DNA of 32,807 nt from Nocardioides sp. (GTDB lineage: Bacteria; Actinomycetota; Actinomycetes; Propionibacteriales; Nocardioidaceae). The translations under genes were made by a program, and so were the position numbers. Every line of letters begins with the position of its first letter. Within the stretch, counting starts at the first letter, position 1. Of the stretch, positions 17,443-25,894 are shown one piece after another. The stretch spans positions 1-32,807 of the forward strand of contig JAOPXG010000075.1 in NCBI GenBank assembly GCA_025965275.1, written 5' to 3'. A model generated the notes under the pieces. That model was given only the letters and a program-made list of their open reading frames with translations. It was not told the origin of the DNA and made no database searches.

Positions 17443-18390
17443 ATGCCCGCAGTCACCGTCGACGACCTGACCGTCCTCGACCGCCTCCGCGAGCCCGGTC
17501 TGGGTGACCAGCCGCGACCCGTGTGGCAGATCAGCACCGCACCGCAGGGCTACGAGGGAGAGGGGTTCCCGGTCCGTCGCGCATTCGCGGGCATCGACCT
17601 CCAGCACCTCGATCCGTTCATCATGATGGACCAGATGGGCGAGGTGGAGTACGCGCCGGGCGAGCCGAAGGGCACGCCCTGGCACCCGCACCGCGGCTTC
17701 GAGACCGTCACCTACATCATCGACGGCACCTTCGACCACCAGGACAGCCACGGAGGCGGCGGCACCATCACCAACGGCGACACCCAGTGGATGACCGCCG
17801 GGTCGGGCCTGCTGCACATCGAGGCGCCGCCGGAGTGGCTGGTCCAGCAGGGCGGCCTCTTCCACGGCATCCAGCTCTGGGTGAACCTCCCGCGCGGCGC
17901 GAAGATGAGCGACCCCCGCTACCAGGACATCCGCTCCGGGCAGGTGCAGCTGCTGACCTCGGCCGACGCTGGTTCGCTGGTGCGGGTGATCGCCGGCTCC
18001 GTCGACGGCCACGAGGGCCCGGGAGCGACGTGCACCCCGATGTCGCTGGTGCACGCCACCATCGAGCCCGGCGCCCGGCTCGAGCTGCCGTGGGAGGTCG
18101 GCTTCAACGCGCTGGTCTACGTCCTCAACGGGAGCGGCACGGTCGGCACCGACGCGCGGCCGATCAGGACGGGTCAGTCCGCGGTGCTGGGCGCCGGCGA
18201 CTACCTGACGATCGCCGCCGATGGCCGGCAGGAGAGCCGCTCGCCGAAGCTCGACGTGATCGTGGTCGGCGGTCAGCCGATCCGTGAGCCGCTCGCCTGG
18301 GCCGGTCCGTTCGTGATGAACACCAAGTCCGAGGTCATGCAGGCCTACGAGGACTTCCAGAAGGGCCGCTTCGGGCACATCCCGGCCTGA
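17443..18390 (+). CDS. Pirin-family bicupin protein
   Basis: This is a 315-residue two-cupin protein. Metal ligands of the N-terminal cupin match the pirin pattern: His81 and His83 in HPHRGFETVTY, and His125 and Glu127 in GSGLLHIEAPPE, with spacing like that of characterised pirins. The C-terminal pirin domain contains ELPWEVGFNALVYVLNGSG. Pirins bind iron and have been linked to quercetin dioxygenase activity or redox sensing; which applies here is open. The ATG at 17443 follows AGGAGGTGGG. A 5-bp inverted repeat with an 11-bp spacer (CCAAC at 17385, GTTGG at 17401) lies in the upstream region, but it is short enough to be chance. The next gene starts 46 bp downstream. Confidence 0.9.
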   Translation: MPAVTVDDLTVLDRLREPGLGDQPRPVWQISTAPQGYEGEGFPVRRAFAGIDLQHLDPFIMMDQMGEVEYAPGEPKGTPWHPHRGFETVTYIIDGTFDHQDSHGGGGTITNGDTQWMTAGSGLLHIEAPPEWLVQQGGLFHGIQLWVNLPRGAKMSDPRYQDIRSGQVQLLTSADAGSLVRVIAGSVDGHEGPGATCTPMSLVHATIEPGARLELPWEVGFNALVYVLNGSGTVGTDARPIRTGQSAVLGAGDYLTIAADGRQESRSPKLDVIVVGGQPIREPLAWAGPFVMNTKSEVMQAYEDFQKGRFGHIPA

Positions 18391-18436
18391 GCTCCTCGGT
18401 GGTCCCGCCCGGCGAGACCGATTAGCGTCACCTGAC

Positions 18437-20485
18437 ATGGCCCGGACCCACCGCGACGCGTACGGCGTCCCCCACGTCCGGGCCGGCTCGATCTCGGACC
18501 TCGCCCACGGTCAGGGCGAGGTCACCGCGCGCGACCGCGCCTGGCAGCTCGAGTTCCTCCGGCGCCGGGCGACCGGCACGACCGCCGAGGTCTTCGGCGT
18601 CGCCGCGCTGCCGTGGGACCGCTTCGCGCGGCGCACCCGGATGGCCGAGACCGCGCGCCGGGCGCACGCGCGGCTGCGGCCGGACTCGGCGTCGTTCGTG
18701 GCGTCGTACGTCGAGGGAGTGAACGCCGGCCTGCACGCCGGCTCGCCGGAGTTCGACCGGCTCGGGATCTCGCCGACGAGGTGGGAGCCGTGGACGCCGC
18801 TCGCGGTGTTCCTCGCCCAGCACCTCCTCTTCGCGAGCCTGCCCGCCAAGCTCTGGAACGCCCGGGCCCGCGAGGTCCTGGGCGACGACGCCGGGCTGCT
18901 GTCCCACGAAGGGCCGCACGCGAGCGGCAGCAACGCGTGGGCGGTCGGCGGGTCGCGCACCGCGTCGGGCTTCCCCCTCATCGGCGGCGACCCGCACCGG
19001 CTGATCGAGTCACCCGGCGTCTACCAGCAGGTGCGGCTCTCGTGCGACGAGTTCGACGTGGTCGGGTTCGCGTTCCCCGGCGTCCCGGGCGTGCAGCACT
19101 TCGTGCACGCCGGCGAGGTCGCGTGGGCGATCACGAACGCGATGGCCGACTACCAGGACGTGTACGCCGAGACGCTGCGCCGCGGGTCCCGGGGCGTGGA
19201 TGCCCTCGGGCCGGACGGCTGGGAGGCGGCCGACGCGCGGGTCGAGACGATCGCGGTGGCCGGTCGGCCCGACGAACGGCTCGAGGTCGTGGCGACCGCG
19301 CGCGGGCCGGTCTTCACGGGCTCGGTCGACCAGGGGAGCGGGCTGAGCGTGCGGGCCGCGTCCACGGTGCTCGGCGACCTCGGGTTCGACGCCTTCCTCC
19401 CGCTCCTGCACGCGCGCACGGCGGCGGACGTCGAGGCGGCCTTCGACGACTGGGTCGAGCCGGTCAACAACGTCGTGATCGCCGACCGTGAGGGCGACGT
19501 GCGCTACCGGGTGGCCGGCCGGATCCCGGTCCGTGCGGAGGCCAACCGTCGCGGTGTCGTGGCCGCCTCGGATCCAGCGACGGCGTGGACCGGCTGGCTC
19601 GACCCGCTACCGCGCCACGACGTCCCCGCCGACGGGCAGGTCGTCACCGCCAACGAGCGCCGCGGCCCCGAGAGCGACGCGGTCGGCACCGGCTTCGCGC
19701 CCCCGCACCGTGCCGCGCGCATCCACGCCCTGCTCGACGGGAGGGACGACCTCACGGCCGACGACTTCGCTGCGGTCCACGACGACGCGCTGCTGCCGCC
19801 CGCGCCGGCGTTCCAGGAGCTCGTCCGTGGGCTGTCGCCCGGACCCGTGGGCCTCGGCGTGCGCGACGCGATCGTCGCCTGGGACGGCCGGATGGACGCC
19901 TCCTCCCCGGGAGCCGCGGCCTTCGCCGCCTGGCGCTCGGCGTTCACGCTGCGGCTCGCGGCGGAGCCCGTCCTCGCCCCGCTGGCCGAACCGCTCACCG
20001 GCGACCCGGTGCTCGCGCCCTGGCTCGACGTCGCCACCCGGATCGGTCTCGCTCTCGAGTCGCTGGTGGCCGCGGGCACGCCGTACGGCATCGACCTGCG
20101 GGCGCACGCCCGCGACGCGCTCGACGACGCCGCCGGCCATCCGGCGACCTGGGGGGCGACCCACGTCGTGACGCCGGTGCACGCGTTCGACGTCGCGGCG
20201 ACCGACCTCGCACCGCCGCCGGTGCCGCCGCTGCCGGTGTCGGGCGACATCGACTGCGTGCGGTGCACCGGCTCGGTGCCGGGGCTGACGGACTCCTGCT
20301 GGCGCGGCTCGGTGGCGCGCTACGTGTGGGACCTCGCCGACCGCGAGGCCGGCGGGTGGGTGGTGCCGCTGGGTGCCGTCGGCGATGCCCGGGACCCGCA
20401 TCACCTCGACCAGCTGCCGCTCTGGGCGGCCGGCGGGCTGGCACCGATCGTGACGGACTGGGACCGACTCCCGGAGGACACCTGA
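18437..20485 (+). CDS. Penicillin-acylase-family Ntn hydrolase, no signal peptide
   Basis: This is a 682-residue member of the penicillin acylase (peptidase S45) family. The autoproteolytic site is GSNAWAVGG, with nucleophile Ser165, which becomes the N-terminus of the beta chain. The catalytic Asn is most likely Asn345 in VNNVVIADREGDVRY. The expected alpha part (residues 1-164) opens directly with the family DxxGVPHVRA segment, so there is no signal peptide, unlike most secreted acylases. It may act on acylated amines, lactones or amides inside the cell; the substrate is not deducible. The gene follows the pirin gene by 46 bp on the same strand and could be in the same transcript. It converges with the MarR-GNAT gene 79 bp further on. 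Confidence 0.88.
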   Translation: MARTHRDAYGVPHVRAGSISDLAHGQGEVTARDRAWQLEFLRRRATGTTAEVFGVAALPWDRFARRTRMAETARRAHARLRPDSASFVASYVEGVNAGLHAGSPEFDRLGISPTRWEPWTPLAVFLAQHLLFASLPAKLWNARAREVLGDDAGLLSHEGPHASGSNAWAVGGSRTASGFPLIGGDPHRLIESPGVYQQVRLSCDEFDVVGFAFPGVPGVQHFVHAGEVAWAITNAMADYQDVYAETLRRGSRGVDALGPDGWEAADARVETIAVAGRPDERLEVVATARGPVFTGSVDQGSGLSVRAASTVLGDLGFDAFLPLLHARTAADVEAAFDDWVEPVNNVVIADREGDVRYRVAGRIPVRAEANRRGVVAASDPATAWTGWLDPLPRHDVPADGQVVTANERRGPESDAVGTGFAPPHRAARIHALLDGRDDLTADDFAAVHDDALLPPAPAFQELVRGLSPGPVGLGVRDAIVAWDGRMDASSPGAAAFAAWRSAFTLRLAAEPVLAPLAEPLTGDPVLAPWLDVATRIGLALESLVAAGTPYGIDLRAHARDALDDAAGHPATWGATHVVTPVHAFDVAATDLAPPPVPPLPVSGDIDCVRCTGSVPGLTDSCWRGSVARYVWDLADREAGGWVVPLGAVGDARDPHHLDQLPLWAAGGLAPIVTDWDRLPEDT

Positions 20486-20564
20486 TGCTGCTCGGCTTCG
20501 AGCTCGGGCCGGTCGTCCAGCTGTCGACGAAGCCGGCGCCGCTCGCGTTCCTGACGCGGGACCC

Positions 20565-21425
20565 CTACGAGAGCGGCTTCTCGAACCACGCCTCCGCGTA
20601 GGGGTTGTCGTTGTAGCGCTCGATGTGTGCGTAGCCCGCGCGCTCGTACATCGCGATCGCCTCGAGCAGGGTGCCGTTGGTGTCGAGGACGACGCGGGTG
20701 TGGCCGAGCCGACGCGCCAGGTCCTCGAGGTGGCGCAGCATCCGCGACCCCAGGCCGGCGCCGCGCCAGTCGTCGTGCACCCACATCCGCTTGATCTCGC
20801 CGGTCTCGTCGTCGATCGGGCGCACCCCGCCGTACGCCACCGGCACGCCGTCGCTGGTCGCGACCACGAACGTCCCGGCGTGGTCGGGCTCCCCGGGGTC
20901 GAAGCCGTCCGGGAAGCGGCGGTCGAGCTCGGCGAAGTAGTGGGCCGTCGCTTGTCGGGCCATCGGCTCCGTGGGCGGGACCTCGCGCAGGCGCACGGTC
21001 GCCGCGCGGACCAGGAGGTCGGCCGTGTGCAGCGCCGCGACCAGGCGGTCGCGCTGGCGGGGCGTCAGCGGCTCGACGAGGGTGCGGGCCAGCGCCTCCG
21101 AGCGGTCCTCGAGCTCGCGCCACGCCGTACGCCCTGCGTCGGTCAGTACGACGACCCGCCGACGGCCGTCGGCGGGGTCCGGGTGGAGGTCGACGAGCCC
21201 GTCGTCGGTGAGCCGGCGCAGCAGCCGGGTGAGGTACCCGGAGTCCAGGTCGAGGCGCTCACGCAGCTCGCGGACGCCGCTGCCGTCGAGCCCGATCTCG
21301 AAGAGCAGGCGCGAGACCCCCAGCGGCCGCCCGGTGCCGAGGAACGACTCGTCGAGCGCGCCGATGCGCTGCGTGTAGGTGCGGTTGAAGCGGCGCAGCG
21401 TGTCGGTCGAGGCGGCCACGGACAT
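20565..21425 (-). CDS. MarR HTH - GNAT acetyltransferase fusion
   Basis: This is a 286-residue two-domain protein. Residues 1-140 are a MarR-type winged helix (LRERLDLDSGYLTRLLRRLTDDGLVDLHPDPADGRRR, then VVLTDAGR). Residues 150-286 are a GNAT N-acetyltransferase with the acetyl-CoA loop RMWVHDDWRGAGLGSRML and a terminal segment AMYERAGYAHIERYNDNPYAEAWFEKPL. Such fusions are common in actinobacteria and probably couple small-molecule acetylation to self-regulation; the substrate is unknown. The ATG at 21425 is immediately preceded by a perfect inverted repeat that may be its own operator. It is divergent from the lipoprotein gene at 21491 with 65 bp between, so the same site could control both. 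Confidence 0.9.
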   Translation of the reverse strand: MSVAASTDTLRRFNRTYTQRIGALDESFLGTGRPLGVSRLLFEIGLDGSGVRELRERLDLDSGYLTRLLRRLTDDGLVDLHPDPADGRRRVVVLTDAGRTAWRELEDRSEALARTLVEPLTPRQRDRLVAALHTADLLVRAATVRLREVPPTEPMARQATAHYFAELDRRFPDGFDPGEPDHAGTFVVATSDGVPVAYGGVRPIDDETGEIKRMWVHDDWRGAGLGSRMLRHLEDLARRLGHTRVVLDTNGTLLEAIAMYERAGYAHIERYNDNPYAEAWFEKPLS

Positions 21426-21427
21426 TC

Positions 21428-21443
21428 TCTGACCTTAGTCAGA
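21428..21443. promoter_or_regulatory. Inverted repeat, likely MarR operator
   Basis: The sequence TCTGAC-CTTA-GTCAGA is a perfect 6-bp inverted repeat with a 4-bp centre. It starts 3 bp upstream of the MarR-GNAT start codon and lies in the shared region with the divergent lipoprotein gene. MarR proteins bind palindromes of this size, so autorepression is the natural reading. It is inferred from position and symmetry only. Confidence 0.6.
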
Positions 21444-21490
21444 CAACTGGCTCGTGTCGACCTGACCCGGGAAACGCGAGACAGTGAGGC

Positions 21491-21967
21491 ATGCGCGCAC
21501 ACCTCGCCGCCCTTGCCGGCCTCGTCCTGGCCGGTTCGCTGCTCGTCGGCTGCGGCTCCGACGGCAGCGACGAGACCGCGTCCGACCCGGGCGTCTCGGA
21601 CTCGGCGTCCGTCACGCCGAGCGAGTCGTCGTCGGGTTCTCCGAGCGAGAGCGTGGAGGCGGTGAGCGTGCAGAAGACCTGCGCCGAGCTCTACCACCCG
21701 CCGGCGCAGCTGATGCCCCGCGCGCTCGAGTTCGTGCACGGCTCCCCGTCGGCCGAGGACGCCGCCGACGCCGAGGAGCTGGTGACCGGTCTCGCCGAGG
21801 TCGAGGGTCACTCGCTCGGCCCGCTCGCCGAGGACATCGCCATCGCTCGCGAGTCGGTCGACGCCCAGCGCGCGGCCATCGAGTCCGGCTCCGGCGGCCC
21901 CGACCTGTCGGCGTTCGACGCCGCCACCCGCCGGCTCGCCCACCACTGCGAGTTCTACAACGACTGA
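21491..21967 (+). CDS. Small lipoprotein, unknown function
   Basis: This is a 158-residue protein with a lipoprotein signal peptide ending in the lipobox LLVGC (Cys21 would be lipidated). A Ser/Asp/Glu-rich linker (residues 22-58) is followed by an alpha-helical domain (60-158) with Cys residues in KTCAELYHPP and HHCEFYND that could pair. I do not recognise a named family. It is expected on the outer face of the cytoplasmic membrane. A GTGAGG lies just before the ATG. It is divergent from the MarR-GNAT gene and may share the palindromic operator; the CNNM pair downstream is separated by 159 bp. Confidence 0.8.
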   Translation: MRAHLAALAGLVLAGSLLVGCGSDGSDETASDPGVSDSASVTPSESSSGSPSESVEAVSVQKTCAELYHPPAQLMPRALEFVHGSPSAEDAADAEELVTGLAEVEGHSLGPLAEDIAIARESVDAQRAAIESGSGGPDLSAFDAATRRLAHHCEFYND

Positions 21968-22079
21968 CCCGTCCTGCGCCGAGGGCTTGTGGTCGAGATC
22001 TCGGAACGACAGCCCGCGGCGACCCGTTGGCTCTGATGTGAGAACCTCGCGCCGACGACCGCGCCCTCGATGTACGTGC

Positions 22080-22118
22080 CCTCCTGACCGGAAGCCCGTC
22101 ACGACCGGGGCCAGGAGG
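22080..22118 (+). promoter_or_regulatory. Leader hairpin masking the ribosome binding site of the first CNNM gene
   Basis: CCTCCTG (22080-22086) is perfectly complementary to CAGGAGG (22112-22118), which is the ribosome binding site 8 nt before the GTG at 22127. Inside the stem, CCGG at 22088-22091 pairs with CCGG at 22105-22108, closing a 13-nt loop. The structure would hide the ribosome binding site when folded. It does not match the M-box magnesium riboswitch as I know it, so a controlling signal, if any, is unknown. Confidence 0.55.
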
Positions 22119-22126
22119 AGTGAGTC

Positions 22127-23431
22127 GTGAACGAGTGGACGATGCTCGCGGTCGGGTTGGTGTTGACGGTGGGCACCGGCCTGTTCGTGGCGTCCGAGTT
22201 CGCGCTGGTCGGACTCGATCGACACGACCTCGAACGCCGAAGGGACGACGGCGAGAAGCGTCTCGGTCTGGTGATCGGGGCGCTGAAGATCACCTCGACG
22301 CACCTGTCCAGCGCCCAGCTGGGGATCACGCTGACGACCCTGTTGACCGGGTACACGTTCGAGCCGGCGGTCAGCACCCTGCTCGAGAGCCCGTTGTCCG
22401 GGCTGGGCATGCCCGACGCAGCGGTCCGGACGACCGGCGCCGTGGTCGGTGTCGTGCTCGCGACGGTGTTCTCGATGGTGATCGGCGAGCTGGTCCCGAA
22501 GAACTTCGCCCTGGCGGTGCCGCGACAGACCGCGAAGACGGTCGTGCCGTTCCAGGTCGCCTTCACCACGGTGTTCAAGCCGTTGGTGGTGGTCCTCAAC
22601 GACACTGCGAACACGATCATCCGGTCCCTGGGGATCGAGCCCAAGGAGGAGCTCTCCAGCGCCCGCTCCGCCGACGAGCTGACCTACCTGGTCCGGCACT
22701 CGGCTCAGGCCGGGGCGCTCGACCAGCACGACGCGACGCTGTTGGACCGCACGTTGCGGTTCGCTGCCCTCGACGCGGCAGACGTGATGACGCCGCGCGT
22801 CCAGATGACCAGTGTCACGGTCTCGGCGACGGCCGCCGACGTCGTCGCGACCTCGCTGGCCAGCGGCCATTCCCGGATGCCTGTGGTCGAGGACGGGCCT
22901 GACGACGTGGTCGGCGTGGTGCACGTCAAGCAGGCGTGGGCGGTGTCGCCGGACCGGCGGCACGGCACGGTCGCCGGTGACCTGATGAGCGCCCCGGCCC
23001 GGGTGCCGGAGTCGATGAAGGCGGACGCGCTGCTCTCGCTGCTGCGGGCGGAGGGCCTCCAGCTCGCGGTGGTCAGCGACGAGTACGGCGGCACCGCTGG
23101 CATCGTCACGCTGGAGGACCTGGTCGAGGAGATCGTCGGCGAGCTCGAGGACGAGTTCGACCGCGCCCGTCCCGACGTCCAGCGGCGTGGACGCTCCGTC
23201 GTCTTCGACGCCTCGCTTCGTCCCGACGAGCTCCTCGAGCGCGCCGGCGTGTCGGTGCCTCACTCCGAGGAGTGGGACACCATCGCCGGCTACGTGCTGC
23301 ACCAGCTCGAACGGCTGCCGGAGCTCGGCGACGAGACGGACATGGAGACCGGGACGCTGCGCGTCGACCGCGTCGACGGCGCCCGGATCGTGCGGCTCCG
23401 CTTCATCCCGCTAACGGAGGACGCCCGATGA
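22127..23431 (+). CDS. CNNM/CorC-type (hemolysin-family) transporter, long form
   Basis: This is a 434-residue protein with three parts: a CNNM (DUF21) membrane domain at 1-190 containing VASEFALVGLDRHDLERRR and VIGELVPKNFALAVPR, a pair of CBS domains at about 210-335 (VMTPRVQMTSV to VVSDEYGGTAGIVTLEDLVEEIVGE), and a C-terminal CorC/HlyC domain at 345-434. The family is linked to magnesium or cobalt efflux; the old name hemolysin is not a functional claim. The GTG at 22127 follows AGGAGGAG, which can be folded away in a leader hairpin. Its TGA overlaps the ATG of the next gene (ATGA), so the two are translationally coupled and probably work together. Confidence 0.9.
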   Translation: MNEWTMLAVGLVLTVGTGLFVASEFALVGLDRHDLERRRDDGEKRLGLVIGALKITSTHLSSAQLGITLTTLLTGYTFEPAVSTLLESPLSGLGMPDAAVRTTGAVVGVVLATVFSMVIGELVPKNFALAVPRQTAKTVVPFQVAFTTVFKPLVVVLNDTANTIIRSLGIEPKEELSSARSADELTYLVRHSAQAGALDQHDATLLDRTLRFAALDAADVMTPRVQMTSVTVSATAADVVATSLASGHSRMPVVEDGPDDVVGVVHVKQAWAVSPDRRHGTVAGDLMSAPARVPESMKADALLSLLRAEGLQLAVVSDEYGGTAGIVTLEDLVEEIVGELEDEFDRARPDVQRRGRSVVFDASLRPDELLERAGVSVPHSEEWDTIAGYVLHQLERLPELGDETDMETGTLRVDRVDGARIVRLRFIPLTEDAR

Positions 23432-24465
23432 GCGACTACCTACCCGGCCTCGTCTCGCTGGTGGTGCTGCTGGCCGGGAACGCGTTCTTCGTGGGCGCCG
23501 AGTTCGCCGTCATCTCGGCGCGCCGCTCCCAGATCGAGCCGCGAGCGGCGGAGGGGAGTCGCGCGGCGAAGTCGACGCTGTACGCGATGGAGCACGCGAC
23601 CCTCATGCTGGCCACCAGCCAGCTCGGCATCACGGTCTGCTCCCTGCTCATCCTCACCGTCTCCGAGCCGGCCATCCACCACCTGCTGGAACACCCGCTC
23701 GGCGCCACGGCCCTGACGCCGGAGTCGATCAGCATCGTCGCCTTCGTCGTCGCCCTGGTGCTCGTGACCTACCTGCATGTCGTGTTCGGCGAGATGGTGC
23801 CGAAGAACACCGCGTTCTCGGTGCCGGAGCGGGCCGCGCTGCTCCTCGCGCCGCCGCTGGTGCTCGTCTCGCGGATCTTCCGGCCGATCATCTGGGCGCT
23901 CAACTGGGTCGCCAACGGCGTCGTACGCCTGTGCGGTGTGGAGCCGAAGGACGAGGCGACCAGCACCTTCACGCTCGAGGAGGTGGCCGGCATCGTCCAG
24001 CGATCCCAGCGCGAAGGGGTCCTGGCCGACTCCGCCGGCACCTTGGCGGGCGCGTTCGAGTTCACCGCCAAGCGCGTCGCCGAGGAAGAAGTGCCCCTGG
24101 GCGAAGTGGTCCTGCTCCCGTACGAGGTGACGCCCGCCCAGGTGCACCAGGCGGTCATCGAGCACGGCTACTCCCGCTACGTCGTCCAGGACAGCAGCGG
24201 CGAGCCGAGCGGCTACCTCCACGTCAAGGACGTGATGGACCTCGACAGCACGTTCGACACCGCCATCCCGGCCAAGCGGATCAGGCGCCTGGTCTCCGTC
24301 CAGCGCGACGCCGAGCTCGAGGACGCGATGCGGCGCCTCCGCCAGCTGGGTACCCATGTGGCCCGCACCGTCGACGAGGACGGTGCCACCACGGGCCTGC
24401 TCTTCCTCGAGGACGTCCTCGAGGTCCTGGTCGGAGAGGTGAACGACGCCACAGCACGCCGCTGA
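23428..24465 (+). CDS. CNNM/CorC-type (hemolysin-family) transporter, short form
   Basis: This is a 345-residue paralogue of the preceding protein. The CNNM membrane domain is intact (GAEFAVISARRSQIEP, TSQLGITVCSL, VVFGEMVPKNTAFSVPER) and is followed by a CBS pair (residues 205-335) ending in GLLFLEDVLEVLVGEV. The CorC/HlyC C-terminal domain of its partner is absent; such long-plus-short tandem pairs are usual in actinobacteria, so this is not truncation. The ATG at 23428 overlaps the upstream stop by ATGA. A heterodimer with the long form is likely but inferred. Transcription probably ends at the hairpin at 24519-24554. Confidence 0.9.
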   Translation: MSDYLPGLVSLVVLLAGNAFFVGAEFAVISARRSQIEPRAAEGSRAAKSTLYAMEHATLMLATSQLGITVCSLLILTVSEPAIHHLLEHPLGATALTPESISIVAFVVALVLVTYLHVVFGEMVPKNTAFSVPERAALLLAPPLVLVSRIFRPIIWALNWVANGVVRLCGVEPKDEATSTFTLEEVAGIVQRSQREGVLADSAGTLAGAFEFTAKRVAEEEVPLGEVVLLPYEVTPAQVHQAVIEHGYSRYVVQDSSGEPSGYLHVKDVMDLDSTFDTAIPAKRIRRLVSVQRDAELEDAMRRLRQLGTHVARTVDEDGATTGLLFLEDVLEVLVGEVNDATARR

Positions 24466-24518
24466 GACCGGTGATGAAGGAGCCGGCGATGCCCCGCTGA
24501 CGACGGCCCGGAAGACAT

Positions 24519-24554
24519 CGAGCCCCTGACCTGCTGTTGCAGGCCAGGGGCTCG
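24519..24554. terminator. Bidirectional hairpin terminator
   Basis: A 10-bp stem (CGAGCCCCTG/CAGGGGCTCG) is followed by one mismatch, a 5-bp stem (CCTGC/GCAGG) and a TGTT loop. It lies between the convergent CNNM operon (plus) and tRNA-His (minus), so it can end both transcripts. No T-tract is present on either side. Confidence 0.75.
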
Positions 24555-24560
24555 ACTCGT

Positions 24561-24636
24561 TGGGGTGAGTAACGGGACTCGAACCCGCGACATCCGCCAC
24601 CACAAGGCGGCGCTCTACCAGCTGAGCTATACCCAC
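24561..24636 (-). tRNA. tRNA-His (anticodon GTG)
   Basis: This is a 76-nt cloverleaf on the minus strand: acceptor GTGGGTA paired with TACTCAC, anticodon loop TTGTGGT with anticodon GTG, T loop TTCGAGT, discriminator C as typical for tRNA-His, and an encoded CCA. It lies directly downstream of the oligoribonuclease gene, a neighbourhood I know from mycobacteria. Confidence 0.96.
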
Positions 24637-24676
24637 CATCACGGTCCTGACGGACCGAGGAGAAAGTGTAGGGGAA

Positions 24677-25345
24677 CTACTCGGCGTTCGCTGAATCGGG
24701 TTCGTCGGTGGAGGCGGCGGCCGGCTCGGGGTCCCCGGTGAGGCCGGTGAGCGCGCCGCCGTGCTTGAGCGCGATGGCACGGGCGACGTCGCTCTCGGGG
24801 CCGGGGGAGGGCACGAAGACCGCCTCGCGGTAGTAGCGGAGCTCCTCGATGCTCTCCTGGATGTCGGCCAGGGCGCGGTGGTTGCCGCGCTTGGGCGGCG
24901 CCTGGAAGTAGGCCCGCGGGAACCAGCGGCGGGAGAGCTCCTTGATCGAGGAGACGTCCACGATCCGGTAGTGGAGGAACGTCTCGAGGGTCGGCATGTC
25001 GCGGGCGAGGAACGCCCGGTCGGTGGCCACCGTGTTGCCGGCCAGTGGCGGACGGCTGCCGTCGGGGCAGTGGTCCTTGATGTAGGCGAGCACCCGCTCC
25101 TCGGCCTCCTGGAGCGTGATGCCGAAGTCGAGCTCGCGGGTCAGCCCCGACTTCTCGTGCATCTCCTTGACGAAGTCGTTCATCTGCTCGAGCGCCTCGG
25201 CCGGCGGCTTGATGATGAGATCGATGCCGTCGCCGAGCACGTTGAGGTCGAAGTCGGTCACCAGGGCGGCGACCTCGATCAGCGCGTCGGCCCCGAGATC
25301 CAGGCCGGTCATCTCACAGTCGATCCAGACAAGTCTTTCGTTCAC
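24677..25345 (-). CDS. orn: Oligoribonuclease (3'-5' exoribonuclease on short RNAs)
   Basis: This is a 222-residue DEDD exonuclease that degrades 2-5 nt RNA (nanoRNA, including pGpG from c-di-GMP turnover) to mononucleotides. Exo I is [10 protein letters not shown] with Asp9 and Glu11; later motifs are the Asp of [11 protein letters not shown] and HRALADI with the catalytic His and Asp. I chose the GTG at 25345 (reading [14 protein letters not shown]), which matches the family start, over in-frame GTG 25354 and TTG 25366. The C-terminal 35 residues form an acidic, Ala/Asp/Glu-rich tail that the E. coli enzyme lacks. It is upstream of tRNA-His on the same strand and divergent from the MauE-like gene. 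Confidence 0.95.
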   Translation of the reverse strand: MNERLVWIDCEMTGLDLGADALIEVAALVTDFDLNVLGDGIDLIIKPPAEALEQMNDFVKEMHEKSGLTRELDFGITLQEAEERVLAYIKDHCPDGSRPPLAGNTVATDRAFLARDMPTLETFLHYRIVDVSSIKELSRRWFPRAYFQAPPKRGNHRALADIQESIEELRYYREAVFVPSPGPESDVARAIALKHGGALTGLTGDPEPAAASTDEPDSANAE

Positions 25346-25418
25346 GAAGGGCACCCTACGCCGCAATCAGTGCGCCACTCTCAGCCGTCGTTCAGCCGTC
25401 CGCTCTAGGGTCAGGGGC

Positions 25419-25892
25419 GTGAAGGAGTGGCTGGGCCTGCTTGCCCGCGTGGTGACGGGTGGAGTGTGGATCGTCGCGGGTGCCATCAAGCTGCCCGATC
25501 CCGCGCAGAGCGTGGCTGCGGTCCGGGCCTACCAGCTGCTCCCGTCCTCGATCGTCCCGACGGTCGGCCAGCTGCTGCCGGTGATCGAGATCGTCGTGGG
25601 CGTCTGTCTCGTCGTCGGCCTCCTCACCCGCGGCGCGGCGGTCGTCTCCGCTCTCCTCTTCGTCGCGTTCATCATCGGCATCGCCTCGGTGTGGTCCCGC
25701 GGGATCAACATCGACTGCGGGTGCTTCGGCGGCGGTGGTGCCGACCCCGACGCCGCGTCGAGCTACCCGTGGGAGATCGCCCGCGACACCGCGCTCCTCG
25801 CCGCCTCCCTGTTCGTCGTGTGGTTGCCGAGCACCCGGCTCGCTCTCGACTCCGTGCTGTTCCGCCGTACGCCCGAACCCGAAGGAACCTGA
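25419..25892 (+). CDS. MauE/DoxX-family redox membrane protein
   Basis: This is a 157-residue membrane protein with about four helices. It begins with a DoxX/MauE-like segment (RVVTGGVWIVAGAIKLPDP) and has a Cys-Gly-Cys motif (Cys100 and Cys102 in INIDCGCFGGGG) on the loop after the third helix. MauE proteins help disulfide formation in partner proteins, and the CGC pair is the likely redox site. The GTG at 25419 follows AGGGG. The gene is 2 bp from the thioredoxin-fold gene, so the two probably form an oxidase/oxidoreductase pair acting outside the membrane. Confidence 0.85.
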   Translation: MKEWLGLLARVVTGGVWIVAGAIKLPDPAQSVAAVRAYQLLPSSIVPTVGQLLPVIEIVVGVCLVVGLLTRGAAVVSALLFVAFIIGIASVWSRGINIDCGCFGGGGADPDAASSYPWEIARDTALLAASLFVVWLPSTRLALDSVLFRRTPEPEGT

Positions 25893-25894
25893 GA

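Noticed and set aside
20484..20600. 38-residue plus-strand frame overlapping the acylase stop (TGATG)
   Set aside because: The overlap resembles translational coupling, but the product has no family features and its second half is antisense to the end of the MarR-GNAT gene.
21968..22126. M-box magnesium riboswitch before the CNNM pair
   Set aside because: I could not match the conserved M-box core; only the RBS-masking hairpin is supported.
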